Part shown: piece by piece, positions 1 through 6,051 of the stretch | Layout: the number at the start of each line of letters is the position of its first letter | How positions within the stretch are numbered: the stretch's first letter is position 1 | Origin: Clostridia bacterium | Lineage (GTDB): Bacteria > Bacillota_A > Clostridia > Oscillospirales > Butyricicoccaceae | NCBI GenBank assembly: GCA_017421885.1 | Contig: JAFOHJ010000162.1 | Span: forward strand, 1-6,186 | Direction: 5' to 3' | Length of the DNA: 6,186 nt | Notes under the pieces: generated by a model | The model's database searches: none | What the model saw: only the letters and a program-made list of their open reading frames with translations | Told to the model about the DNA's origin: nothing | Made by a program: the position numbers and the translations under genes

Positions 1-1749
1 GGCCAGCAGCTCTTCGTGAGTGCCGTATTCCGCGGCGCGTCCGTTGTCGAGGACGAGAATGCGGTCGGCATCCATAAGGGTGTTGATTCGGTGAGAGATA
101 AGTATGACGGTAGCGCCGTCGGTGCCGCTGCGAAGGGCGTCACGGATGCGTGCGTCGGTCGTCAGGTCGACTGCCGAAAGGGAATCGTCGAATACCATGA
201 TGGGCGAACCGCACATAAGCGTACGGGCGATGGCGACACGCTGCTTCTGGCCGCCCGAGAGGGTAACACCGCGTTCGCCGACAATGGTGTCGTAACCCTT
301 GGAGAACTCCATGATGCTTTCATCAACATCGGCGATAGATGCCGAACGGCGGATGTCTTCCATAGAGGCATCGGAACGGGATATCGCAATGTTTTCGGCT
401 ATGGTCTTGGAGAAAAGGAAGGGCTCCTGCAGGACCAGGCCAACATTCTGCCTGAGATAATTGCGCCTGATGGTGCGGATATCAACTCCGCTAATGGTGA
501 TACAGCCGTTTTCGGGTTCTACATCATACAGGCGGTCGAGCAGATAGCAAAGGGTGCTCTTGCCAGAACCGGTGTTGCCCAGGATGCCGAAGGTCGAGCC
601 TGCCGGGATCTCGAATGAAACATCCTTAAGGACGGTCTCGCCGTCATAGGCAAAGGATACACGGTCAAATACGATATCACCGCGCATATCGGGCTCTGTA
701 TCGGTGACGGCATCGTGTTCTTCCTCGGCCTCGAGGACCTCGGAAAGACGTTCGGCCGAAACGCGGGTCTTACTTACGTCAGAGAGGATGCGGCCCAGCC
801 TCCTCAGAGGGAAGGCAAGGGTTCGGTTATAGGATACGAAGGCGAGGAACTCGCCAAGGGTGAGCTGGCCGTTAAAGGCAAGCCAGCAGCCGACAATAAT
901 GACAGTCAGTACCTGGATACCGGTGACAAGGTCGCCCATGCCCCAGTAGGCACCGAGGGTATAGCCGAGGTTGACCCAACGGTCATACAGGATCTGGCTC
1001 TGGGCATCAAACTTGTCCAGTTCGCCGCGCTCGCGTCCAAAGGCGCGGACAACACGGACACCGGTGAGGTTTTCCTGAATATTTACCATAAGATCGCCTT
1101 CGGCCTCATCTGCGAAGCGGAACTGCTTGGAGATGCGCGAGAAGAAGAAGCCGGAATAGCAGGCAACGATGGGGATAAAGACAAGAGCCACACAGGTCAG
1201 GCCGAGATGCATCTGCGACATAAGGAACAGAGCCGTTACGATCAGAGTGACGATTCGGATGACCTCAAGCAGCTGGTTGGCAACAAAGTTGCGTATAACA
1301 TCCATGTCGGATGTGCAGCGCTGGATAATGTCACCGGTACGGTTATGGGTGTGCCAGCTGAAGGGTAGATGCTGGATATGACGGAAAATGTCATCACGAA
1401 GCCTTTTTATATAGGTCTCTGTCGAGTGAGAGATCAGCAGACGAGCGGCGAGGTTACACAGACCCTGAGCCACAGTGCAGATAAGCACGGCACCGCCGCA
1501 TACCCACAGGCTCTGACGGAGGAACTCGCGTCCTCCGAAAGAATCAAGCAGCCCCATAGCGTAATCGGGCAGGGCAAAGGGCTCCTGACCGATGACCGAG
1601 TCGACGGTGATTCGGATTATCTGAGGAGTCAGGAAGTTAAACAGAATCGAAGCGCCGGTCGTCAGGACGGCCAGAAGGAAGAATCCTTTCAGGCCCCGGC
1701 TGTAGCCTATGAACCGGTCAAGAGTGTGGTGTTTGCTATGCTTTTTCAT
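1..1749 (-). CDS. ABC exporter half-transporter (membrane domain + ATPase), degenerate-site subunit of a probable heterodimer; 3' end cut by window
   Basis: Reading the minus strand from the ATG at 1749 gives 583 codons with no stop before the window edge, so only a short C-terminal tail is missing (family length is about 580-620). Residues 1-330 form an ABC exporter membrane domain with hydrophobic segments near 22-40, 82-100, 158-178, 183-203 and 263-290, and a weaker sixth near 297-315. The ATPase domain follows: A-loop Tyr368, Walker A GNTGSGKST (391-399), Q-loop Gln441, signature LSGGQ (497-501), Walker B ending IMVFDD (517-522), D-loop SAVD (525-528) and H-loop His553. Asp522 replaces the usual catalytic Glu. 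In known heterodimeric exporters (TM287/288, BmrCD, LmrCD) this marks the subunit carrying the degenerate nucleotide site. AGGAGG at 1754-1759 (minus strand) supports the start. By family it would export a drug, lipid or peptide from the cytoplasm; the substrate cannot be read from sequence. The partner is inferred to lie left of position 1. Confidence 0.95.
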   Translation of the reverse strand, partial: MKKHSKHHTLDRFIGYSRGLKGFFLLAVLTTGASILFNFLTPQIIRITVDSVIGQEPFALPDYAMGLLDSFGGREFLRQSLWVCGGAVLICTVAQGLCNLAARLLISHSTETYIKRLRDDIFRHIQHLPFSWHTHNRTGDIIQRCTSDMDVIRNFVANQLLEVIRIVTLIVTALFLMSQMHLGLTCVALVFIPIVACYSGFFFSRISKQFRFADEAEGDLMVNIQENLTGVRVVRAFGRERGELDKFDAQSQILYDRWVNLGYTLGAYWGMGDLVTGIQVLTVIIVGCWLAFNGQLTLGEFLAFVSYNRTLAFPLRRLGRILSDVSKTRVSAERLSEVLEAEEEHDAVTDTEPDMRGDIVFDRVSFAYDGETVLKDVSFEIPAGSTFGILGNTGSGKSTLCYLLDRLYDVEPENGCITISGVDIRTIRRNYLRQNVGLVLQEPFLFSKTIAENIAISRSDASMEDIRRSASIADVDESIMEFSKGYDTIVGERGVTLSGGQKQRVAIARTLMCGSPIMVFDDSLSAVDLTTDARIRDALRSGTDGATVILISHRINTLMDADRILVLDNGRAAEYGTHEELLA

Positions 1750-1783
1750 AGGGCCTCCTTGTTATATTGTATTACTACTTTAC

Positions 1784-1812
1784 ACTATAACCTTTTTACA
1801 ATAAAATGTCAA
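1784..1812 (-). promoter_or_regulatory. Sigma-70 promoter for the ABC exporter gene
   Basis: On the minus strand there is a perfect -35 TTGACA (complement of 1807-1812), a 17-base spacer, and -10 TATAGT (complement of 1784-1789, five of six consensus bases). Transcription would begin near 1777, leaving a leader of roughly 28 bases before the ATG at 1749, with AGGAGG inside it. Box quality, spacing and position all agree. The start site is predicted only. Confidence 0.85.
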
Positions 1813-1827
1813 TGTAAGCATATTGAC
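1808..1827. promoter_or_regulatory. Dyad spanning the two back-to-back -35 boxes
   Basis: GTCAAT (1808-1813) and ATTGAC (1822-1827) are perfect 6-bp inverted arms separated by 8 bases. Each arm overlaps the -35 box of one of the two divergent promoters. Part of the symmetry follows simply from two opposed TTGAC boxes, so it may not be a protein-binding site. A factor bound here would nevertheless affect both genes together. Confidence 0.35.
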
Positions 1828-1851
1828 TTGTATACATTAACATGGTACAAT
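1823..1851 (+). promoter_or_regulatory. Sigma-70 promoter for the M14 peptidase gene
   Basis: -35 TTGACT (1823-1828) and -10 TACAAT (1846-1851) are separated by exactly 17 bases, each with one mismatch to consensus. The predicted start is near 1858, giving a leader of about 33 bases that includes AAGGAGG at 1877-1883. Its -35 box lies only 10 bp from that of the divergent ABC gene promoter, so the two may compete or be co-regulated. Confidence 0.85.
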
Positions 1852-1863
1852 CAAAACTGTACA
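1829..1863. promoter_or_regulatory. Candidate operator: three evenly spaced GT/AC palindromic cores over the M14 promoter
   Basis: Three small palindromes lie at a regular interval: TGTATACA (1829-1836), GTAC (1845-1848) and TGTACA (1858-1863). Their centres are 14 bp apart each time. The latter two sit within GTACAA direct repeats (1845-1850 and 1859-1864). They cover the promoter spacer, the -10 box and the likely start site, where a repressor would block transcription. GT...AC half-sites are common in GntR-type operators, but no regulator gene of that type is visible here, so the assignment is speculative. Confidence 0.3.
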
Positions 1864-1890
1864 AAACATTAATATAAAGGAGGCAAATTT

Positions 1891-4374
1891 ATGAGCAATA
1901 TCACAAGGCCTGTTGACCATTTTGGTTTCAAACCGGGTGCCGACTATGAACTGGCGAGATGGGATAAGATCGTAGAATACTTCTATCTCCTTGAAAAGCA
2001 GTCCGACCGTATCACGGTAACCGACATGGGCCCCAGTACAGAAGGAAATCCGTTCCTTAAGGTAATCATTACCTCCCCCGAGAACCACAAGAATCTTGAA
2101 GAGATCCGTCAGACCAGCATGAAGCTGGCCGATCCCAGAGGTCTCAGCCAGGAAGAAATCGATGCTCTTGTCAAGAAGGGCAAGGCAGTTTCGGTCCAGT
2201 CGATGTCCCTCCATGCCACCGAGGTCGGCGGCACACAGATGGCCATCAATCTTGCTTATGATCTTGTTTCCCAGAGCACAGAAGAGATCCTCAATATCCT
2301 TGATAACGTAGTATTCGTCATGGTACCCTGCTTCAATCCCGACGGCGAAATCATGGTAAGAGACTGGTACTATGAAACAAAGGGTACAGAGTATGAAGGC
2401 AGCAACTTCCCCAAGCTGTATCAGCTCTACACAGGTCACGATAATAATCGTGACGCATTCTGCCAGAATCTGCCCGAATCCAAGTATATGGGCCAGATCC
2501 TGTTCCACGAGTGGATGCCTCAGTCCTATCAGGACCACCACCACATGGGCAGCTATGGTGCGAGAATTCAGATCGCACCTTATAAGAATCCCCTCCGTCA
2601 GCATGTAGATCCCCTCGTATGGCGTGAGCTCAACTGGTACGGCGCAAACATGGCATACCAGATGGACGAAGTAGGCCTCGATGGCGTATCTTCGGGTGCA
2701 CAGTATCCCGGCTGGGGCCACTATGGCTACCACTGGATCACCAACTCCCATAACATCGCCGGTATGCTGACCGAGTCGGCATCGGCTAAGCTGGCATCGC
2801 CCAAGTTCATCGATCCTACACAGCTTAAGGGTGACGGCGACATCGTTCAGCCCGCTTATGAAGCTCAGAACAACTTCCCCAACCCCTGGCCCGGCGGATG
2901 GTGGAGACTGGGCGACATCGTCAACAGAATGTATATGGCAGCATATGCTCTGCTTGACACAATGGCCAGAAATAAGGACGCAGTCCTTAAGAACATGGCT
3001 CAGAAGGCCCTCAACCAGACAAAGCGCGGCGCAGAAAGCGCAGAATATGCTTACATCATTCCCGAGAAGCAGCACGATACAGGTGAAGTAAAGCACCTTA
3101 TCCAGCTCCTCCGTCAGCAGAATGTTCAGGTACATCAGGCAGTTGCTCCCTTCGAGGTCGGCTGCGTAACATATCCCGCAGGTACATATGTAGTATTCCT
3201 CGGCCAGCCCAAGATGAGTGTTGTTCGCAACCTGATCGGCAAGACCAGATATCCTCAGAACCAGTGGACAAAGGATGCTACAGGTGCATATACAGCATTT
3301 GACTCGGCTACAGATACAGTCAACGAATACATGAACGTCAAGGCTATTCCCGCTATGACAAAGTTCGAGGCTGAGCTCAAGCTGGTCGACAAGGTATGCT
3401 GCGGCATCGAGATCCTCAAGGGCGACAAGTATGTCATCTCCGCTAAGGAAAACTCGGCATTCAAGACAGTCAACCTGCTGCTCAAGGAAGGCTTCAAGGT
3501 CTACCGCATCGTGGCTTGCCCCTGGCGTGACTTCTATGTAGAGGGCGACATCTCGGCTGTCCTCGAAAAGGCTCCCACACCTCACCGCCTCGTTGACAAG
3601 GGCTTCGACGAACTGATCGAAGTAAAGCCCCTCAAGGTCGCTATGTATCAGCGTTACTACACAGGTAATGCCGATGAAGGCTGGACACGTATGATCCTCG
3701 AGCGTTACGGCTTCGATTATACAACAGTATTCGATAAGGAGATCCAGGAAGGTCTCGAGGGCTTCGATGTTCTCATTATGCCCAGCGATTCTGAAGGCTT
3801 CATTATTGGACCCAAGTATCATCCCAATGATGCACATATGAAGATGATGATGCAGTGGGTAGGTCCTCAGCCCGAAAAGTATAGAAGCGGCATCGGTCCC
3901 GAAGGCGCTCAGAAGATCAAGGAGTTCGTCGAAAAGGGCGGACGCCTGCTGGCCTTCAATAAGTCCAGTGACTTTGCAATCAACTATCTCGGCCTCGGCG
4001 TAAAGAACATTGTTGCAAATGTTCCCAAGAACAAGTTCAATACACACGGCTCGACCCTCCATACAGTAGTTGATAACCAGCATCAGGTCACATACGGCAT
4101 GCCCAAGGAAACTCTGGTATTCCATTGGGATGGTCCTTCCTTCGAGATCAACGATGGTTTCGCAGCTGATAACTATGTAATGCCCATCAAGTATGTAAGC
4201 AACGATGTCCTCCAGAGCGGTCTGCTTACAGGCGAAGAGTATGTTGCCAATAAGGGCGCACTCGTAGTCTGCAAGAAGGGCGAAGGCGAAGTCGTCCTCT
4301 ATGGCTTCGGTCCTCAGAACAGAGCTCAGACAACAGGTACATATAAGCTGGTCTTCAACATGCTTTACAGATAA
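1891..4374 (+). CDS. Large M14-family zinc carboxypeptidase-like protein, apparently cytoplasmic
   Basis: 827 residues, ATG preceded by AAGGAGG at 1877-1883 (7-base spacing). The N-terminal third carries the M14 carboxypeptidase signature in order: first zinc pair HATE (His108, Glu111), NPDG (149-152), substrate-binding NNRD (Asn186, Arg187), third zinc ligand within DHHHMG (215-220, probably His217 by the family pattern DxHxMG), and catalytic Glu295 in LTES. The catalytic set therefore looks intact. Residues about 582-700 alternate short strands and helices (VAMYQRYY, DVLIMPSD, FVEKGGRLLAF), suggesting a glutamine-amidotransferase-like fold; no catalytic triad for it was recognised. The N-terminus (MSNITRPVDHFGF) has no signal peptide, although many long relatives are exported. 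The expected activity is removal of C-terminal residues from peptides or cleavage of a peptide-like amide; the substrate is unknown. It is divergent from the ABC exporter and ends at its own terminator, so it is probably monocistronic. Lys is nearly always AAG and Thr mostly ACA, suggesting good expression. Confidence 0.88.
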   Translation: MSNITRPVDHFGFKPGADYELARWDKIVEYFYLLEKQSDRITVTDMGPSTEGNPFLKVIITSPENHKNLEEIRQTSMKLADPRGLSQEEIDALVKKGKAVSVQSMSLHATEVGGTQMAINLAYDLVSQSTEEILNILDNVVFVMVPCFNPDGEIMVRDWYYETKGTEYEGSNFPKLYQLYTGHDNNRDAFCQNLPESKYMGQILFHEWMPQSYQDHHHMGSYGARIQIAPYKNPLRQHVDPLVWRELNWYGANMAYQMDEVGLDGVSSGAQYPGWGHYGYHWITNSHNIAGMLTESASAKLASPKFIDPTQLKGDGDIVQPAYEAQNNFPNPWPGGWWRLGDIVNRMYMAAYALLDTMARNKDAVLKNMAQKALNQTKRGAESAEYAYIIPEKQHDTGEVKHLIQLLRQQNVQVHQAVAPFEVGCVTYPAGTYVVFLGQPKMSVVRNLIGKTRYPQNQWTKDATGAYTAFDSATDTVNEYMNVKAIPAMTKFEAELKLVDKVCCGIEILKGDKYVISAKENSAFKTVNLLLKEGFKVYRIVACPWRDFYVEGDISAVLEKAPTPHRLVDKGFDELIEVKPLKVAMYQRYYTGNADEGWTRMILERYGFDYTTVFDKEIQEGLEGFDVLIMPSDSEGFIIGPKYHPNDAHMKMMMQWVGPQPEKYRSGIGPEGAQKIKEFVEKGGRLLAFNKSSDFAINYLGLGVKNIVANVPKNKFNTHGSTLHTVVDNQHQVTYGMPKETLVFHWDGPSFEINDGFAADNYVMPIKYVSNDVLQSGLLTGEEYVANKGALVVCKKGEGEVVLYGFGPQNRAQTTGTYKLVFNMLYR

Positions 4375-4416
4375 GGCATATCTTTTAAAGGCAGTACAGT
4401 ATAATTAATTGATCGG

Positions 4417-4447
4417 TTCGGGGCCTTTCGGGGCCCCGAATCTTTTT
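4417..4447 (+). terminator. Rho-independent terminator after the M14 gene
   Basis: A perfect 9-bp stem, TTCGGGGCC (4417-4425) with GGCCCCGAA (4432-4440), has a 6-base loop and is followed at once by TCTTTTT (4441-4447). It lies 42 bases after the M14 stop codon. The reverse strand has no T-run beyond the stem, so it should work only rightward. Confidence 0.93.
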
Positions 4448-4461
4448 GAGAATTATTATCA
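4447..4461. promoter_or_regulatory. Fur/PerR-family 7-1-7 box upstream of the Rrf2 promoter
   Basis: TGAGAATTATTATCA differs from the 7-1-7 Fur consensus TGATAATnATTATCA at one position (G at 4450 for T). The symmetry extends outward: TTTTTGA (4443-4449) mirrors TCAAAAA (4459-4465). The box ends 18 bases before the -35 of the Rrf2-rubrerythrin promoter, so it is not the classic repressor position over the core promoter, and it overlaps the terminator U-tract. PerR, a Fur-family protein, controls reverse rubrerythrins in Clostridium acetobutylicum, which fits this context. Whether Fur, PerR or Zur would bind is undecided. Confidence 0.55.
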
Positions 4462-4479
4462 AAAAATTCGAAAAAAGTG

Positions 4480-4508
4480 TTGACATTTAGGAAAATATAA
4501 AGTATACT
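4480..4508 (+). promoter_or_regulatory. Strong sigma-70 promoter for the Rrf2-rubrerythrin unit
   Basis: Perfect -35 TTGACA (4480-4485), a 17-base spacer, and -10 TATACT (4503-4508, five of six). The A-rich stretch 4461-4476 just upstream could serve as an UP element. The start would be near 4515, leaving a leader of about 22 bases. AGTATACT (4501-4508) is an 8-bp palindrome over the -10 box, a possible but unproven autoregulatory site. Confidence 0.9.
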
Positions 4509-4536
4509 AAAACCGTAAACAAAAGGAGGCGAAAAG

Positions 4537-4938
4537 ATGAGGATAACACACGAAGCTGACTATGCGGTCAGAATAGTGTATGTTCTGGCAGCAGAGAAAA
4601 AGATGCTCCCCGCCAGAGATATTTCCGAGAAATCGGGTGTGACCCTCAGGTTCGCGCTCAAGATACTCAGGAAGCTTGCTTCCGAAGGTATCGTTGTTTC
4701 GTACAAGGGTGCAAGCGGCGGATATGAGCTGGCGGCCGACACCAAAGAGCTTTCGTTGGGTCAGCTGATAGAATGTATCGACGGTCCCCTTGAGATCAAC
4801 CACTGCTTAAGCGATTCTTTCGATTGCACGAGAGTCGGAGATAAACGCATATGCAGGTTTAGGAGGGTCTTTTCCGAGCTCAGCATTGAGCTCAGAGACA
4901 AGCTCTACAGTCTTAAACTGAGCGATTTTATTGATTAA
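4537..4938 (+). CDS. Rrf2-family winged-helix transcriptional regulator, probable Fe-S sensor
   Basis: 133 residues, the usual Rrf2/IscR size range, with AGGAGG at 4524-4529 placed 7 bases before the ATG. The start MRITHEADYAVRIVYVLA is the conserved N-terminal helix of the family. The helix-turn-helix covers about 26-49 (ISEKSGV through LRKLASEGIV), and the wing contains SYKGASGGYELA (55-66). The C-terminal sensing region holds Cys90, Cys97 and Cys106, with a further Cys80. Three cysteines here bind an Fe-S cluster in IscR and NsrR. The C-x6-C-x8-C spacing differs from the C-x5-C-x5-C of E. coli IscR, so the sensed signal (Fe-S status, NO, peroxide or redox) cannot be named. It is 35 bases upstream of the rubrerythrin gene with no terminator between, so the two are probably co-transcribed and the regulator may control its own operon. 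Confidence 0.93.
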   Translation: MRITHEADYAVRIVYVLAAEKKMLPARDISEKSGVTLRFALKILRKLASEGIVVSYKGASGGYELAADTKELSLGQLIECIDGPLEINHCLSDSFDCTRVGDKRICRFRRVFSELSIELRDKLYSLKLSDFID

Positions 4939-4973
4939 ATGAAGAATAAAAAGAATTAAATGGAGGAACAATT

Positions 4974-5561
4974 ATGAAGAAGTTCGTTTGCACAGTTTGC
5001 GGTTATGTTCATGAAGGCGATGCAGCTCCCGCAGCATGTCCTGTATGTAAGGTCCCCGCTGAGAAGTTTAACGAGGTAGTCGGCGAGATGAAGCTGGCAG
5101 CAGAGCATGAGTACGGCGTATATGGCAAGACAGTAGCTAACAACCCCGACATCTCTGAAGCTGACAAGAAGTATATCTTCGAGCAGCTCATCGCTAACTT
5201 CAACGGCGAGTGCAGCGAAGTCGGCATGTACCTCTGCATGGCTCGTATCGCTCATCGCGAAGGTTATCCCGAGATCGGCCTGTACTGGGAGAAGGCAGCT
5301 TACGAAGAGGCTGAGCACGCAGCCAAGTTCGCAGAACTGCTGGGCGAGGCACTTGAGCCCAATATGAAGGCTACAACAAAGGACAACCTGAAGTGGAGAG
5401 TCGACTGCGAGTACGGCGCAACAGCCGGCAAGTTCGACCTGGCTAAGGTAGCGAAGATGAACAATCTCGATGCTATCCATGACACAGTCCACGAGATGGC
5501 CCGCGACGAGGCAAGACACGGCAAGGCTCTGGAAGGCCTGCTGAAGAGATACTTCGGCTAA
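4974..5561 (+). CDS. rbr: Reverse rubrerythrin (rubredoxin domain followed by diiron domain)
   Basis: 195 residues, with GGAGG at 4962-4966 ahead of the ATG. Residues 1-35 are a short rubredoxin-like Fe(Cys)4 domain: CTVCG (Cys6, Cys9) and CPVC (Cys22, Cys25). Residues about 40-195 are the ferritin-like four-helix diiron domain, with two ExxH ligand motifs, Glu112-His115 and Glu179-His182, and probable further carboxylates Glu79 and Glu146. Classical rubrerythrin has the rubredoxin domain at the C-terminus; the reversed order defines reverse rubrerythrins, which in Clostridium acetobutylicum act as the terminal step of NADH peroxidase and are repressed by PerR. It should reduce hydrogen peroxide to water in the cytoplasm using electrons passed through rubredoxin. 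Strongly biased codons suggest high expression. The upstream Fur-type box and Rrf2 gene fit oxidant- or iron-dependent control. Confidence 0.95.
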   Translation: MKKFVCTVCGYVHEGDAAPAACPVCKVPAEKFNEVVGEMKLAAEHEYGVYGKTVANNPDISEADKKYIFEQLIANFNGECSEVGMYLCMARIAHREGYPEIGLYWEKAAYEEAEHAAKFAELLGEALEPNMKATTKDNLKWRVDCEYGATAGKFDLAKVAKMNNLDAIHDTVHEMARDEARHGKALEGLLKRYFG

Positions 5562-5602
5562 TATACGAAGACCTGAATCCTCTATATCATATAATATAAA
5601 GA

Positions 5603-5634
5603 CCGGAGAGAGCAGGTAACACTGCTCTCTCCGG
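5603..5634. other. Perfect 13-bp inverted repeat (RNA hairpin) without a U-tract
   Basis: CCGGAGAGAGCAG (5603-5615) pairs perfectly with CTGCTCTCTCCGG (5622-5634) around a 6-base loop. On the plus strand the next bases are ATAACATGAAGG, with no T-run, so it is a poor intrinsic terminator in that direction. On the minus strand the following bases are TCTTTATATT, weakly U-rich, but no minus-strand gene approaches from the right. A plus-strand role in protecting the 3' end of the rubrerythrin message, or in lowering downstream expression, is plausible. It ends 8 bases before the ribosome binding site of the next gene. Confidence 0.8.
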
Positions 5635-5654
5635 ATAACATGAAGGGGTTTTCG

Positions 5655-5996
5655 ATGAAAAGCATTCATGTATATAAGCAATATTTTGCTGCCGAGTGCA
5701 CGTTTGCAGGTGTAGAGCGTCATGGAGCTGTAGTGTGGTTAACGGCTGAAAGTGACAACGGGATGATCCGATATGAAGTGGGAGTAACTTTCTTCCCCCA
5801 TGAAGACCCGGAGGATTATGCTATAAGCTATGATGCCTGTCAGTTAAAGGAGCTGCTTAACACAAAGGGTCGCCGTTCTAAAAAACGCGATGAGCTGTAT
5901 ATGGCACAGGTAAAAATAACAGCTGATGAAATCGCGAACTCACTCAATGGGATAATTAATTGGGATAAACCGCTCAACGAAGCCCAATACGGCTAA
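5655..5996 (+). CDS. Unrecognised 113-residue protein between rubrerythrin and rubredoxin
   Basis: I do not recognise this family. The start at 5655 is preferred over the in-frame ATG at 5640 because AAGGGG (5643-5648) lies 6 bases before it, while 5640 directly abuts the hairpin and has no ribosome binding site. The product is soluble, with no signal peptide or membrane segment. The N-terminal half (about 1-60) looks beta-rich, with alternating hydrophobics such as GAVVWLTAES and IRYEVGVTFFP, followed by a charged region RRSKKRDE (78-85) and a probable helix around 92-104. It has only two cysteines, far apart (14 and 67), so it is unlikely to be a rubredoxin-type metal protein. Codons are less biased than in its neighbours, with TTA, ATA, CGA, GGG and more AAA than AAG, pointing to low expression or different ancestry. 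Its place inside the redox cluster is the only functional hint. Confidence 0.7.
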   Translation: MKSIHVYKQYFAAECTFAGVERHGAVVWLTAESDNGMIRYEVGVTFFPHEDPEDYAISYDACQLKELLNTKGRRSKKRDELYMAQVKITADEIANSLNGIINWDKPLNEAQYG

Positions 5997-6051
5997 TTGA
6001 TCAGTAATACAAGCTATTTAACAATAATGAATTATACGGAGGTAGCTATAT

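Noticed and set aside
16..1872. Plus-strand open frames at 16-618, 715-1368 and 1369-1872
   Set aside because: They are antisense shadows of the ABC exporter, whose minus-strand frame has all ATPase motifs. The last one also runs through the promoter region and has no ribosome binding site.
1837..4125. A 762-codon open reading frame on the minus strand, antisense to the M14 gene
   Set aside because: Its translation is Cys-, Ile- and Leu-rich with no recognisable domain, whereas the plus-strand frame has a full set of M14 motifs and a good ribosome binding site. The open frame is explained by biased codon use in the sense gene.
4486..4511. Inverted repeat TTTAG...CTAAA around the spacer and -10 of the Rrf2 promoter as an autoregulatory operator
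   Set aside because: The arms are only 5 bp, the inner positions mostly fail to pair, and no Rrf2 consensus is evident.
4939..4959. A six-codon mini-ORF (MKNKKN) between the Rrf2 and rubrerythrin genes
   Set aside because: It has no separate ribosome binding site, and in an A-rich gap such an ORF arises easily by chance. A leader-peptide role has no support.
5590..5595. TATAAT matching a -10 box upstream of the hairpin
   Set aside because: No acceptable -35 box lies 16-18 bases upstream (GAAGAC at the 17-base position), and the region is simply AT-rich.
5640..5654. Upstream in-frame ATG as start of the unknown protein
   Set aside because: It lies five bases after the hairpin stem with no Shine-Dalgarno sequence, while the ATG at 5655 has AAGGGG at proper distance.
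4956..5723. A 255-codon minus-strand open frame opposite rubrerythrin
   Set aside because: It is opposite a clear reverse rubrerythrin gene, spans the hairpin, and encodes nothing recognisable.
5997..6025. Possible promoter for the rubredoxin gene: TTGATC, 17 bases, AACAAT
   Set aside because: Each box has two mismatches, including the key first T of the -10, so it is too weak to call in an AT-rich gap.
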